From NCBI RefSeq assembly GCF_014400405.1, contig NZ_CP060496.1, positions 3,038,001-3,102,000 of the forward strand: a stretch of 64,000 nt of DNA, written 5' to 3'. This stretch comes from Brachybacterium sp. Z12. Its GTDB lineage: Bacteria; Actinomycetota; Actinomycetes; Actinomycetales; Dermabacteraceae. Shown here piece by piece: positions 20,744-31,088 of this stretch. The notes under the pieces are model-generated. The model was not told where the DNA came from. It was given only the letters and a program-made list of their open reading frames with translations, and did not search any database. A program made the translations under genes and the position numbers. Position 1 is the first letter of the stretch. Each line of letters begins with the position of its first letter.

Positions 20744-23330
20744 TCATCGCGCGGTGCGGATGAGCTCCACGATCTGGTCCGCGTCGTAGCGCAGCGGATG
20801 CGTCCCCGTGGCCGGGCTGCTCGAGCGTTGCGTACTTGGCGTTATGGGGGCCTCATTCCGCCCACTGTGCAACGGTCGGCCCGTGGTGGTGCCGCTGCCG
20901 GCGGTGGTCGCGGCGGGCAGCGGCGGGGCGTAGGTGGCGTCGGTGTAGGCCTCGGCGATGCGGGCCGCGGCGGCGCGCTGCTCCGGGCTGACGTCGAGCT
21001 CGCCGGCGGCGATCTGATCGAGCAGGTCGTCGAGCGCACGAGCGGGTGGCAACGTGGGGTCGAGACCGATGCGGGTGGGCGGCCTCCCCAGGCCCCGGTG
21101 ATGGCGAGCCAGCGGATCGCGGTCTCGCGCACAGCCAGCTCACGGGTCAGCTCGGACCAGGCCAGCTCGCCGGCGCGGCGATGCATCCGCTCCCTGGCCA
21201 GCGCCGATGCGGCCCCGCCAGCCGCGCCAGTCCCGTCAGTCCCGCCATCCCCGCCACCCCCGTCAGCCGCACCGTCCAGCAGTGCCGCCCAGCGCTCCTC
21301 GCGGGCCTGCACGCGTCGGCGCCGGATGAGGATCACCGTCATCGCGGCCGCAGCGGCCAGCAGCGCGCCCAGGGCGAGCGTGAGCACCACTCCCCCTCGA
21401 TGCGCTGGACGGTCTCTTCGGAGGGGCCGGCGTCGCCGCTGTCGGAGGACTCCGCGGCGGAGGTGTCCTCGGTGTTCTCCTCGTCGGTGGTGCCCTCCTC
21501 GCTGCTGGGCTCCTCCTCGGTGGGCTCGTCCTGCTCCTCGGTGTCCTCAGGGGTCTCGGGGCTGTCCTCCTCGGCGCTCGCCTCGGTCACGCCTGGGGTG
21601 TCCACACCGTTGGCTGCTGCGGCGGGCGTCGGCTCGAAGCGCACCCAGCCGTGCTCGGGCCCGAACCACACCTCGGGCCAGGCGTGGGCGTTCTTCGCGC
21701 TGACCGACCACTGGTCGCCGTCCTGCTGGCTGGCCGGTGTGAAGCCGATGACCACGCGGGAGGGATAGCCCTGGGAGGTCATCATCAGCGCGAACGCGGC
21801 GGCGAACTGCTCGCAGTAGCCGATGCGGTCCGTGAGGAAGGAATCCAGCGGGTCTTCCCCGGGACCGGTGTTGACGGTCAGCGAGTACGCGAAGGAGTTG
21901 CGGAAGTAGTCCTGGTAGGCGACTGCGGTGTCGAAGCCGTTCTCGGCGCCCGCGCTGGCGGCGACGGTGGCGGCGAGCTCGGTCGCGATCTCGGGAACCT
22001 CGTCCTGCGAGGTGTAGCCCGCCTCGAAGGGCTGCTGGAACACGGCCGGGTCGACGGCCCGCAGCTGCTCGGCGGTCGCGGTGCGCTGCTCGGACTCGAT
22101 GGTGTAGCGCTGTCCGAGCAGTGCGGTGGGGCCCTGGCCGAGGGCGACCTCGCCGTTGGAGGGCTGCAGCACCAGCGACTCGTCCAGCACACCGTCGGCG
22201 GCGTCCACGGAGCGCACGTTGTCCGGCACGGGGAGGCGGTCCCCGGCGAGGTTGGTGATCTCCACGTCGGTGTCGATGAAGTCCCCGGCGCTGCCGTGCA
22301 CGGGCACGCTGTCGTCGCGGGCGTCGCTGAAGGCGGCCAGTCCCAGCGCGAGCGCCTCACCCTCCACGTTCCCGCGGTAGGTCTCGCCGTCGAAGGTGTT
22401 CAGGGTGCGCAGGCGCAGGTAGGAGGGCTCTTCGGCGGTGGTCGTGTAGCGCAGCACCTCGGTGTCCTCCTGCTCCAGGAGGGAGCGGCGCACGGAGACG
22501 TCGTCGTCGATCATGACCGGGCCGAGCGCGGGGGCGTTGGGGTCCTGCCAGCGCCGCAGCACGTCGATGTTCAGGGCGATCCGCGCCGGTGCCAGCTGCG
22601 GGAGGGCCGAGCCCAGCAGCGGCGTGAGCCCGGCGATAAGCGCCACGCACAGGGCGGTCGCGGCGAGGGTGCGGCCGGGGTGGGCGGCAGGTCCCGCCTG
22701 CGGGCGACGGTCGCCGCGGATATAGCGCGGATCAGGGTGGACGGTGCGGGTGGCGAGGATCGCGACACCGGCGAGCACCGGCGCGGCGATGGTCCACCAG
22801 GGTCCGCCTGCGGGCTGCTGCAGGGCGGGGATGAACATCGCGCCGATCAGCAGCAGACCGGTGGGGGTGTGCCAGCCCAGGTCCAGGTACATCACGGCCA
22901 GCAGCAGCGCCACCAGGGCGATCACAGAGACGACCATCACGATGCCGTGCGCGCCGAGGGTCAGCGGGGCCATCCCGCTGGCGAGCTCGTTGACAGCGGC
23001 GGTGAAGATCTCGCCCTGGGCACGGATCACCGCGATCGGGCCCTCGGACCAGCGGATCAGGCCCTGGGCGGTCTCGACCACCAGCACCAGCACCACGATC
23101 AGGCCCGCCTGGGCCACCGGTACCAGCATCGGGCGGCGCAGCAGGTGGCGCAGCACGACGCCGCCGAGGATCACGGGCGCGGCGGCGGTGAAGGTCACCG
23201 TCAGCCAGGAGGAGCCGGCCAGCAGCTGGGAGACGGGCGCCGCGGCGCACAGCATCGCTGCCAGCAGCAGCAGGGCGCGGCCGGTGAGGTGGTGGCCCTC
23301 GAGGGAGGGGCGGCCCACCAGGGGGCTCAC
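20744..23330 (-). CDS. Transglutaminase-like membrane protein (TgpA family, DUF3488/DUF4129)
   Basis: This multi-pass membrane protein of about 862 residues has an extracytoplasmic transglutaminase-like domain. Six or so hydrophobic segments fill residues 20-250. The catalytic Cys is in DRIGYCEQFAAAFALMMTSQ, the His in SAKNAHAWPEVWF and the Asp equivalent near GWVRFEPTP. A Glu-rich disordered stretch (EDTEEQDEPTEEEPSSEE) leads to a last helix (LTLALGALLAAAAAMTVILI) and a DUF4129-like tail (AWSELTRELAVRETAIRW). Breaks lie at C5 21392-21396 and G4 21056-21059. The GTG start overlaps the upstream stop (GTGA). The MoxR-DUF58-TgpA set is a widespread conserved operon; its molecular role is not established. 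Confidence 0.88.
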
Positions 23331-24679
23331 GGTCGCACCTCCTCGTCGGCTGCGGTCAGGAGGTCGTTGAGGGTATCGGCGCTGGTACCGCGCACCAGCG
23401 TCCAGGAGCCGAGCCGTGAACGGGTGGGAGGGTGTCTTTCGCGGGCGTGCTGCAGCTCGCGCGCGTGCTGTTCGTGGGCGTGGCCGAAGTCGTCGCCGTC
23501 GGCCGGGCCGATGCGGCGGGCCGGGGGCCGGTTCTCGGTGGGCTCGTCCTCGTCGAGCGCGGGGCGCAGGGCGACCGCGGTGCGGTGGGTGGAGCGGCCG
23601 GCGAAGCGGTCGAGGTCCAGGCCCGAGAAGGGTTCGCCGTCGTCGGGGCCGAGCGCGATCGCGAGCGCGGTGTGGCCGGCGGCGTGGTCCTGGCCGATGC
23701 CCACGGAGTCGTCGTCGAAGTCGACTTCGGCGAGCGCGAGCAGGGAGGCGCGCTGCTCGACGGCATCCGCCGCGCTGCCCAGCGGGGAGGGTCCGGGGAT
23801 GCCGCGGCGGCGCCCGGTGCGGGTGATCTCGTCGCCGGAGGCGTCCACGATCCGCACCTCCCAGCCGTTCAGCCCCAGGGCGTTCAGGACGGTCGCGGCG
23901 TGGGAGACCAGGGCGTCCTCGACCTGCCCGGAGGGGTTCTCGCGCCGGCTGGTGTCGAGCATGATCACGGCGCTGTGCCCGGCGGCGGGTTCGTCCTCGC
24001 GGGTCATCAGCTGGCCGGTGCGGGCGCTCGCGCGCCAGTGGATGCGGCGAATATCGTCGCCGGCGGTGTAGGGGCGTGAGATGGGGCCGATCTCGCCGAC
24101 GCCGGGAGCGGCGGCGGCGCTGATGGCACCCTCCCGGGTGATGCCGGTGGCGCGCTCGGCGCCCGGGGCCATCTCGGAGATCACCGGCAGCCCGTTCAGC
24201 ACAAGGCCGTCGGCGACGGTGCGGCGCAGATGGAACAGCCCCAGCACGTCGCGGACGATGAGCGAATAGGGGCCGAGCTCGTGCGGTCCGCGCCGGCCGA
24301 TGCGCAGCACGTGCGGCATGCGCTGGTCCAGCGGCAGGTCGCCCTGGCCGCCGAGCGCTTCGGGCAGGTGCTCCCGGGCGATGCCGCGGCCCAGCGGCAC
24401 CACGGTGATCCAGGCGGTGCGGGTCAGCTCGAGCATCACGCGGGCGACGCCGCCGACGGGCACGGCGTCGTCCACCAGGCGGCGGTGGGGGCGCAGCCCC
24501 ACGCTGCTCACCGCGATCCCGATCGCCCCGATCAGCAGCATCAGCAGCCCGGCGGCGGCGGCGTGGCGCAGCGGCATCACCCGGGCGAGGTCGCCGAGCA
24601 CCCACAGCAGCAGGGTGCCCACGAACACGGCGATGCCGCGCCCGGTGGGACGCAGGACCGTGCCCGGGCGCGGGTTCAC
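23327..24679 (-). CDS. DUF58 domain-containing protein
   Basis: This is a 450-residue, intact middle gene of the MoxR operon. The GTG start at 24679 overlaps the MoxR stop and its own TGA overlaps the next GTG, so all three are likely translationally coupled. Two N-terminal membrane segments (GIAVFVGTLLLWVLGDLA; AAGLLMLLIGAIGIAVSS) precede a domain with the DUF58 hallmark YTAGDDIRRIHWRASARTGQL and then TREDEPAAGHSAVIMLDTS, a vWA-like metal site region. The C-terminal part is Asp/Arg-rich and probably unstructured. DUF58 proteins are thought to be partners of MoxR AAA+ ATPases. Confidence 0.9.
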   Translation of the reverse strand: MNPRPGTVLRPTGRGIAVFVGTLLLWVLGDLARVMPLRHAAAAGLLMLLIGAIGIAVSSVGLRPHRRLVDDAVPVGGVARVMLELTRTAWITVVPLGRGIAREHLPEALGGQGDLPLDQRMPHVLRIGRRGPHELGPYSLIVRDVLGLFHLRRTVADGLVLNGLPVISEMAPGAERATGITREGAISAAAAPGVGEIGPISRPYTAGDDIRRIHWRASARTGQLMTREDEPAAGHSAVIMLDTSRRENPSGQVEDALVSHAATVLNALGLNGWEVRIVDASGDEITRTGRRRGIPGPSPLGSAADAVEQRASLLALAEVDFDDDSVGIGQDHAAGHTALAIALGPDDGEPFSGLDLDRFAGRSTHRTAVALRPALDEDEPTENRPPARRIGPADGDDFGHAHEQHARELQHARERHPPTRSRLGSWTLVRGTSADTLNDLLTAADEEVRP

Positions 24680-25721
24680 GTCTGTGGGGTGCTGCGCAGC
24701 ACCTGGTCGACGAGCTCGCCCGCGCTCGCCCCGCGTGAGAGGGCCTGCGGGGTCAGGTGCATGCGGTGGCGCCACACCGGCATGATCACGTCGGCGATGT
24801 CCTGCGGGGTGACGAAGGTGCGGGCCCCCAGCGCGGCGTTGGCCTTCGCGGCGCGCACCAGGTGCACGGCGGCGCGGGGCGAGGCACCGAGGGTGACCTG
24901 CGGGTGGGATCGCGTGGCTTCCGCGAGGCGGACCACGTAGTCCAGGATCGTGGGGAGGCATAGACGTTGCGCACCGCGCGCACATGGGCGGCGATCCGTT
25001 CGGGGGTGGTGCGCTCGGCGACCGTGTCCAGCAGGTCGTGGTCCCCTTCGCGTACGGGGCCGGCCTGGGCGGCGAGCATGCGTGCCTCGGCCGCGGGGAC
25101 CGGGTATCCCATCGTGGTCTGGGCGAGGAAGCGGTCGCGCTGCGCCTCGGGCAGGCGGTAGGTGCCCTCCATCTCGACGGGGTTCGCAGTGGCGACCACC
25201 ATGAACGGCTCGGCCAGCGGGTAGGTGGTCCCGTCGACGCTGACCTGCCGCTCCTCCATCGCCTCGAGCAGGGCGGACTGGGTCTTCGGGGAGGCGCGGT
25301 TGATCTCGTCGGCCAGCAGGATCTGGGTGAACACTGCACCGCGGCGGAACTCGAACTCACTGGTGGCCTGGTTGAACACGCTCGCGCCGGTGACATCGCC
25401 GGGCAGCAGGTCGGGGGTGAACTGGATGCGGTGGCGCTCGGCGCCGAGAGCGGCGGCCAGGGACTTGGCAAGCATGGTCTTGCCCACGCCGGGGATGTCC
25501 TCGATGAGCAGGTGACCGCCCGCGAGCAGCACCAGCACCGCGATCCGGGCCACCTCGTCCTTGCCCTCGACGATGGTGGCGATCTCCTCGACCAGAGAGT
25601 CCGCCTCGGCGGCGATCTCCCGCGCCTCCTTCTCGCTGAGCGCGCCACCGAACTCGCGCTCACGATTCTGCGGGTACCAAGGGTCGACAGCGACCTCGAC
25701 AGAGGCGTCTTCCTGAGTCAT
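24676..25721 (-). CDS. MoxR family AAA+ ATPase
   Basis: This is an AAA+ chaperone-like ATPase of about 348 residues. Walker A is IEDIPGVGKTMLAKSLA, followed by RIQFTPDLLPGDVTG, a hallmark of MoxR. Walker B is ILLADEINRASPKTQSALLEAM, then sensor 1 (MVVATANPVEMEGTYRLPEA) and the arginine finger region AQRDRFL. The lid domain contains VTLGASPRAAVHLVRAAKA. A break at the G4 run at 24952-24955 separates the lid from the core; repair gives NVYASPTILDYVVRLAEAT. MoxR proteins remodel or activate partners, usually the DUF58/vWA proteins encoded next to them. Confidence 0.92.
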
Positions 25722-25811
25722 GTCGAGCTCCTTGTGGTCACCATTGGTTCAGGTGTTCATCAGAAATTTGCCCCGGGATGAACTGTCCGGGAAGCAGATG
25801 GCGGCGTTGCC

Positions 25812-25824
25812 TCATACAGTATGA
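25812..25824. promoter_or_regulatory. 13-base palindrome upstream of the LAETG surface protein
   Basis: TCATAC-A-GTATGA is a perfect inverted repeat centred about 37 bases before the start codon at 25855. It lies in a 133-base divergent spacer shared with moxR, so it could act as an operator for either gene. Confidence 0.45.
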
Positions 25825-25854
25825 CCGGTTCCATGTGTCTTCCGAGGAGTTCTG

Positions 25855-26988
25855 ATGTTCGACCGCCGTGGCCCTGTCGCCGTGCGCCTGGGTGCTGGGC
25901 TCCTCCTGGCCGCTGCCTGCGCTGTGGGGCCGGCGGCCGCACAGGCCGCGCCGGTGCCTGGGGAGTTCGTGCCGATGCAGGGTGGTGCGGAGTGCGCGAA
26001 CGATGCGACGCCGAGCGCCTCGGCCCCGACCGTCGAGGCCGGAGGGACCGTCACGGTCACGGGCAGCTGCTTCGCGCCGTACGAACCGGGCACGATCACG
26101 ATCTTCATGAGCGACGACTCCTCGACGCAGAGGATGGAGAGCGTCACGGCCAGTGGCAACGGGACCGTCTCGGCAGAGCTCGAGACGACCTCGCCCGGCG
26201 ACTACACGATCGACATCAAGGTGGGCGCGCAGCAGGCGTCCGGGACGTTCACGGCCACGGGCGATCCGGAACCGACCCCGGAACCGGACCCCGAGCCGAC
26301 GCCCGACCCTGAGCCCACGCCTGCCCCGGAACCGGACCCCGAGTCGACTCCCGACCCCGAGCCCACGCCGGATCCCGAGCCCGAGCCGGAGGAGCCGACG
26401 GACGAGCCCACCGAGCCCGAGGATCCGACCGACGAGCCCACCGAACCGGACGAGCCAACCGATCCCACCACACCGCCGGAGGGCACCGAGGAGCCCAGCG
26501 AGGATCCGACGACCGGCACAGGCGATGACGATCAGTCGGCGAGCCCCACGCCCGCGGAGACCTCTCCGAGCGAGGACGGCTCCGGCGACGCAGGGCCGAC
26601 GGCAGGCGAGCAGCCCTCTGCCTCGCAGCCGAGCCCTACGCCGGCGGGCCCGGCCGCGCCCGCCCCGGGCACCAATCCCTTCCCGGAACCTCCGGACGAG
26701 CAGCGGGAGACCGCGGCTCTCGCCGCGCTGATGGCCTCGCTGTTCGCGCACGGAGTCTCCGGCGGCGAGGTGGGCACCTCACCCGCCGAGGCCGGTAACC
26801 CGGAGAGCGGCGGCACCGCAGAGGGCGGCGCGGAGGACGGCGCTTCGTCGAGCGGCAGCGACTCCTCGGACGGTGGCGGCGAGCTCGCCGAGACCGGCAC
26901 GGAGCTCAGTGGTCCCCTGGCACTGGCCGCGCTGACGGTTGCCGCCGGTGCCGGTCTGCTCTGGCATCACCGCCGCCGCGAGAGCTGA
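25855..26988 (+). CDS. Sortase-anchored surface protein with Pro/Glu/Asp-rich stalk
   Basis: This 377-residue, intact protein has an N-terminal signal peptide (basic MFDRRGPVAVRLGAG, hydrophobic core, AQAAP cleavage region). An Ig-like domain of about 90 residues (APTVEAGGTVTVTGSCFAPY; TSPGDYTIDIKVG) follows. Then comes a PEPTPDP-type wall-spanning stalk and a Ser/Gly-rich spacer. The sorting signal is ELAETG, a hydrophobic helix (LALAALTVAAGAGLLW) and a basic HHRRRES tail. LAxTG rather than LPxTG fits class E sortases of high-GC actinobacteria. GAGGAG precedes the start. Adhesion or wall-structure roles are plausible but not shown. Confidence 0.85.
   Translation: MFDRRGPVAVRLGAGLLLAAACAVGPAAAQAAPVPGEFVPMQGGAECANDATPSASAPTVEAGGTVTVTGSCFAPYEPGTITIFMSDDSSTQRMESVTASGNGTVSAELETTSPGDYTIDIKVGAQQASGTFTATGDPEPTPEPDPEPTPDPEPTPAPEPDPESTPDPEPTPDPEPEPEEPTDEPTEPEDPTDEPTEPDEPTDPTTPPEGTEEPSEDPTTGTGDDDQSASPTPAETSPSEDGSGDAGPTAGEQPSASQPSPTPAGPAAPAPGTNPFPEPPDEQRETAALAALMASLFAHGVSGGEVGTSPAEAGNPESGGTAEGGAEDGASSSGSDSSDGGGELAETGTELSGPLALAALTVAAGAGLLWHHRRRES
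26265..26470 (+). repeat. Pro-Glu-Asp stalk repeat in the surface protein gene
   Basis: Six-to-twelve-base units rich in CCGGAACC, CCCGAG and GACCCC are repeated in frame and encode alternating PEPTPDPEP, then EPTDEP/EPEDPTDEP motifs. Repeat number in such stalks often varies between strains. Confidence 0.7.
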
Positions 26989-27057
26989 CGAGAGCTGCAC
27001 GGCCAGCGCCGGCGCGGGACGTCCCGTCGGTCGGCACCTCCGTCGCAGCGATAGTGC

Positions 27058-28432
27058 TCAGGCGGTGCGGCCGCGGCGGGTCTGCAGCGCGATCAGTGCC
27101 GCGATCAGCAGCGCGCCCGCGACCAGCGCGACCCCGCCCACGGCCACCGCGCCGCTGACGCCCACCAGGGCGCCGAGCCAGGCCAGGGTGATGCCGTTGC
27201 CGGTGCGCATGCCGTTGCCGATCATCGAGTACACGCCCACCACGCGCCCGCGCTGGTCCTCGGGGGCGCGCAGCTGCACCAGCGCCTGACCGATCGCGGT
27301 GGCGGCGAGGTTCGCGATTCCGCCGATCACGAGCGCGGTGATCGCGATGGCGTAGTGGGTGGTGGTGGCGACGATCAGGGAGGTCAGCCCGAAGGTCACC
27401 GCCGCGATCACGGCGCCGCGCACGTCGACCTTGAGGATGCCGGTGGCCTCGAGCAGGAAGCCGCCCACCACTCCCCCGATGCCGTTGGCGAACAGCAGCG
27501 CGCCGTAGCCGAGGCCGCCCTCCTCGCCGGCACCGAGGGTGTCGGCGAAGTTCGGCATCGCCACCTGGAGGAGGCGCCCACGCACACGGCGATGAGTCCG
27601 GCGAGCGCGATCATGCCCACCAGCACCTTGTCCCCGCCCACGGTGCGCAGCACCCGCGGGGTGTCCAGGATCGAGACCTTCTCGCGGCGCACGATGCCGC
27701 TGCGGGTGTGGCCGGTGAAGGGGTGCGCAGCATCAGCACCGTCATCGGCAGGTAGAACAGGATGTTGGCGAGGATACCGAACGTGGGCCCGAGCAGCAGC
27801 ATCAGCACCGAGCCCACCACCGGGCCGGCCAGCACGCCGAGGCTCTTGAAGGTGGCGTTCAGGCGCACGGCGCTGGGCAGCTCGCGCGGCTCGGCGAAGT
27901 CGTGGAGCATCAGCTGCTCGGCCGGGCCCCACAGCGCACCGGCGCAGCCGTGCAGCACCAGCAGCACGCACGCGCTCCACATCTCGAGCGTGCCGGTGAG
28001 GAACAGCAGCCCCCAGGCCAGGGACACGAAGGCGAACAGGCCCTGGGCGATCTGGATGATGCGCCGGCAGTCGTACTTCTCGGCGAGAGAGCCGAACAGC
28101 ACCGAGAACATCAGGAACGGCAGCCAGTGGCTGATCACCTGGAAGCCCACCAGCCACGGCGATGCGAACACCTGCCACAGCACCCAATAGGTGATGACGT
28201 GCTCGATGTTGTCGCCCATCATCGACAGTCCGGCGGTGACCAGGTAGGGGCGGGAGTGCTTGTCGCGCAGCGGACCGAAACGGCGCGGGGCCTGCAGGTT
28301 CGTGGGACTCAGCCTTCTTTCGGACTCGATGGCGGCGCCTGGCGAACGTCGACTGCGGCCGCGCCGGGCCCTGGTGCAGTCTCCCCGAGGGCGGGCGCCG
28401 GTCCCGAGATACGCCGTAAGGTGGGCGCCCAC
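27058..28432 (-). CDS. Major facilitator superfamily transporter
   Basis: This is a transporter of up to 458 residues with about 11-12 hydrophobic segments. Recognisable parts: RPYLVTAGLSMMGDNIEHVI, ITYWVLWQVFASPWLVGFQ, FGSLAEKYDCRRIIQIAQG (the loop 2-3 MFS motif), FKSLGVLAGPVVGSVLMLLL and, after the second break, FANGIGGVVGGFLLEATG. Breaks are at the G4 run at 27720-27723 and near 27578. The true start is unclear: the outermost ATG at 28432 gives an atypical Arg-rich extension, and protein-like sequence only begins near 28290, where GAAAGAAGG could be a ribosome-binding site for a rare start. The topology resembles three-helix 'enterobactin exporter-like' MFS proteins; the substrate is unknown. 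Confidence 0.82.
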
Positions 28433-28455
28433 GGGTCAGCGTCCAACTTTACGGC
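28413..28455. promoter_or_regulatory. Inverted repeat between ldh and the MFS gene
   Basis: GCCGTAA (28413-28419) mirrors TTACGGC (28449-28455) over a 29-base gap. A perfect palindrome GTGGGCGCCCAC occupies 28421-28432 inside it. Position fits an operator or an attenuator-like structure ahead of the MFS gene. Confidence 0.35.
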
Positions 28456-28514
28456 TTATCCTTGGACCCTCACGGCGCTGCGGTGCGCGATCAACGGCCT
28501 CCTGCGGCCCCGGC

Positions 28515-29462
28515 TCAGCCTCGCAGGCCCGCAGCGACCTCCCGGAGGGACTCCGCAGAGCGGCGGAGCAGCTCGAGCTCGTGCGAGGAGAACGATGTCT
28601 GGGCGATGGGGTGCGCGCCGGAGCGGTTGACCACGCAGGGCACCGACAGAGCGACACCGTCCAGACCGAAGACCCCCGTGAGCACCGGCGCGACTGGCAG
28701 CACGGCGTTCTCATCGCTGAGGATCGCCTCGACGATCCGTGTGCTCGACAGGCCGATCGCGTAGTTCGTCGCGCCCTTGCCCTGGATCACGGCGTAGGCG
28801 GCATCGCGCACGTCCACGGCGATCCGGTCGAGGGTCTCCGGGTCGAAGAGGTGCTCGCCGTCGGTGAGCCAGTCCCCCAGTGGGACGGTGCCGATGCTGG
28901 CGCTGGACCACAGCGGGAACTCGGTGTCCCCGTGCTCGCCGACGATCATCGCGTGCACGCTCGAGGCGGAGACGCGGGCACGCCGGCCGATCTCCCAGCG
29001 CAGGCGAGAGGTGTCCAAGGTCGTGCCAGAGGCGAAGATCCGTTCGACGGGCAGTCCGCTGGCCTCCTGGGCGAGCATGGTGAGCACGTCGCAGGGGTTG
29101 GAGACGATCACGTAGATCGCATCCGGCGAAACAGCGACCAGATCCTCCATGAGGCTGCCGATGATGCGGGCATTCGTGGCAGCGAGCTCGAGGCGGGTCT
29201 GACCGGGCCTCTGCTTGGCCCCGGCGGTGATGACCACGACGTCGGAACCGGCCGTGACGGCGATGTCGCTGCCGCCGTCGATCTCCGTGGCGCCGATGAA
29301 CTTCGCGCCGTGGGCGAGATCGAGCACCTCCGCGCGGGTCTTCTCCTCCGCGATGTCGTACAGGGCGATGTGGCGGGCCACGCCGCGGATCATCGCGGCG
29401 TAGGCGACGCTCGATCCCACGGCGCCGGCCCCGACGACGGTCAGCTTGCTCACTGTGCTCAT
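28515..29462 (-). CDS. ldh: L-lactate dehydrogenase
   Basis: This NAD-dependent enzyme interconverts pyruvate and L-lactate. It has 315 residues and is intact. The Rossmann motif is LTVVGAGAVGSSVAYAAM with acidic DIAEEKTRAEVLDL. The mobile loop has TAGAKQRPGQTRLEL, where Gln before RPG marks lactate rather than malate specificity. VSNPCDVLTMLAQ and the catalytic His in MIVGEHGDTEFPLW follow. ASGTTLDTSRLRWEIG contains the substrate-binding Arg. The gene stands between a TetR regulator and an MFS gene on the same strand. Confidence 0.93.
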   Translation of the reverse strand: MSTVSKLTVVGAGAVGSSVAYAAMIRGVARHIALYDIAEEKTRAEVLDLAHGAKFIGATEIDGGSDIAVTAGSDVVVITAGAKQRPGQTRLELAATNARIIGSLMEDLVAVSPDAIYVIVSNPCDVLTMLAQEASGLPVERIFASGTTLDTSRLRWEIGRRARVSASSVHAMIVGEHGDTEFPLWSSASIGTVPLGDWLTDGEHLFDPETLDRIAVDVRDAAYAVIQGKGATNYAIGLSSTRIVEAILSDENAVLPVAPVLTGVFGLDGVALSVPCVVNRSGAHPIAQTSFSSHELELLRRSAESLREVAAGLRG

Positions 29463-29511
29463 GCCACGAATCTACGCGTTGCCGGCGCGTGGGGCGAGGG
29501 CTCGCTTCCCC

Positions 29512-30129
29512 TCACGGGGCCAGCAGCACTGCGAAGGTCTCGAGCGTCTCCTTGAGCTCGATCGTCGGTTCGAGCAGCCACTGGATCTGCAGACCGTCCG
29601 AGGCGGCGACGATCAGCGCGGCCATGCGCGCGGCGTCCACGTCGGAGCGCACGATCCCGCCCTGCTGGTCCTCGCGCAGCTTCCGCTCGAGGCTTGAGCG
29701 CACCCGCTCGAAGCGGGCGGTGAAGTACTCCTTGGCGGGCCCGGCCTCCGCCTCGAGGGAGGTCGCCACCAGGGTCGAGTAGAGCTGGACCAGTCCCGGC
29801 ACCTCGAGGTTCGCGAGCGCGGCGTTGGCCATGACGTCCACCGAGCGCTCGGGGACGCGCCCCTCCTTGTCCACGTCGCGGCGGTGCTCGGCGTGCTCGT
29901 AGACGGCCACCAGCAACTCTTCGCGGGAGGAGAAGTAGTGCAGCAGCGCGCCGTGGGAGACGCCGATCGCGCCGGCGATGCGGCGCAGGGAGGTCCCGTC
30001 GGCCCCGCGCTGGCGGAACACCTCGATCGCGCGGTCGAGGATCTCCTGGCGGCGGGCAATGCCCTTGGAATAGGAGCCGGCCCGACCGATGCGCGGGGGC
30101 GTGATCGCTGCGTCGTCCTCGGCACTCAT
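29512..30129 (-). CDS. TetR family transcriptional regulator
   Basis: This is a 205-residue repressor-type protein starting MSAEDDAAITPPRIG at 30129; a 16-residue longer version is possible. The helix-turn-helix lies in residues 25-70: RQEILDRAIEVFRQRGADGT, SLRRIAGAIGVSHGALLHYF, SSREELLVAVYEHAE. The C-terminal ligand domain is helical, with EVPGLVQLYSTLVATSLEAE and VDAARMAALIVAASDGLQIQ. It is divergent from the sugar isomerase/Gfo-Idh pair and probably controls it; the inducer may be the sugar substrate or product. Confidence 0.9.
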   Translation of the reverse strand: MSAEDDAAITPPRIGRAGSYSKGIARRQEILDRAIEVFRQRGADGTSLRRIAGAIGVSHGALLHYFSSREELLVAVYEHAEHRRDVDKEGRVPERSVDVMANAALANLEVPGLVQLYSTLVATSLEAEAGPAKEYFTARFERVRSSLERKLREDQQGGIVRSDVDAARMAALIVAASDGLQIQWLLEPTIELKETLETFAVLLAP

Positions 30130-30168
30130 GGCCTCACCGTCCCCTTCAGCAAAGTGTTCCACCCGGAA

Positions 30169-30187
30169 AACCTCCAACCGGTGGGTT
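30169..30187. promoter_or_regulatory. Candidate TetR operator in the divergent spacer
   Basis: AACCTCCAACCGGTGGGTT has a palindromic core ACCGGT with partly mirrored flanks (AACC and GGTT). It sits 40 bases upstream of the TetR start and 78 bases upstream of the isomerase start. Confidence 0.35.
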
Positions 30188-30264
30188 TGCTGTTACTGTA
30201 GCCCGTGAACGCCTCGCGTGACGCGGGGCACTTCCAGACGACGACGTATGAAAGCAGGTTCGAC

Positions 30265-31088
30265 GTGGCACTGCCCCTCGCCTCCGTCCAGCTGTACACG
30301 CTGGCTGCGGAGTTCTCCGCCGACATGAGCGGCTCCCTGGACAAGCTCGCGAAGATCGGGCTGAAGAACGTCGAGGCCTTCGACTTCGTGCGCCGCCCGG
30401 CCGAGATCCGCGCCGCGCTGGACGCTTCCGGCCTGGCCTCCCCCACCGGCCACGCGCCGCTGCTCTCCGATGAGCTGTGGACGCCGGACGGCTCGATCCC
30501 CACCCCTCGAACGAGGTCGTGTTCGAGGCCGCGGCCGAGATCGGCATGAAGACGGTCATCGACCCGATGGTCCCCACCGAGCGCTGGCTCACCGAGGACG
30601 GCGTGAAGGACATCGCGGAGCGCCTCAACGCCGCCTCGCAGAAGGCCGCCGAGTTCGGGCTGAAGGTGGGCTACCACAACCACGCCCAGGAGTTCCTCGC
30701 GGACTTCGACGGCCAGAGCGCCTACCAGCGTTTCCTGTCGCTGGTCGACCCGTCGGTCGAGATCGAGCTGGACCTGTTCTGGGCGCTCGTGGGCGGTCAG
30801 GACGTGGTGGGCCTGGTGAAGGAGCTCGGCGATCGCCTGGTCGCGATCCACGTCAAGGACGGCATCAAGCCGCCGACGAACCCGTTCGCGCCGGACGCGC
30901 CGAAGTTCAACTCCTCGAGCCTGGACCAGCGCCACGCCGGCCAGGGAGAGGTTCCCACCGTCGAGGCGATGAACGCCGCGACGAACGTCAAGTACGCCGT
31001 CATCGAGTACGACAACGCCCCCGGCGACGTGTTCGAGGACATCGAGAACAGCTACCGCTTCCTGATCGACGGAGGACTCGCAGCATGA
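30265..31088 (+). CDS. Sugar phosphate isomerase/epimerase (xylose isomerase-like TIM barrel)
   Basis: This TIM-barrel protein has about 274 residues. The GTG at 30265 follows AAGCAGG at good spacing. Family features include ASVQLYTLAAEFSADMSGSL, LAKIGLKNVEAFDF, AEFGLKVGYHNHAQEF, EIELDLFWALVGGQD and LVAIHVKDGI, with the metal-binding Glu, His and Asp positions usual for the group. A break at the C4 run at 30498-30501 splits the first fifth from the rest; repair reads GSIPHPSNEVVFEAAAEIG. The stop overlaps the following ATG (ATGA), so it is coupled to the oxidoreductase. The exact sugar is unknown; inositol or keto-sugar catabolism is typical. Confidence 0.85.

Noticed and set aside
27015-27026. 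Terminator CGGGACGTCCCG between the surface protein and the MFS gene
   Set aside because: It is a palindrome without a loop and without a T-tract; too weak to call.
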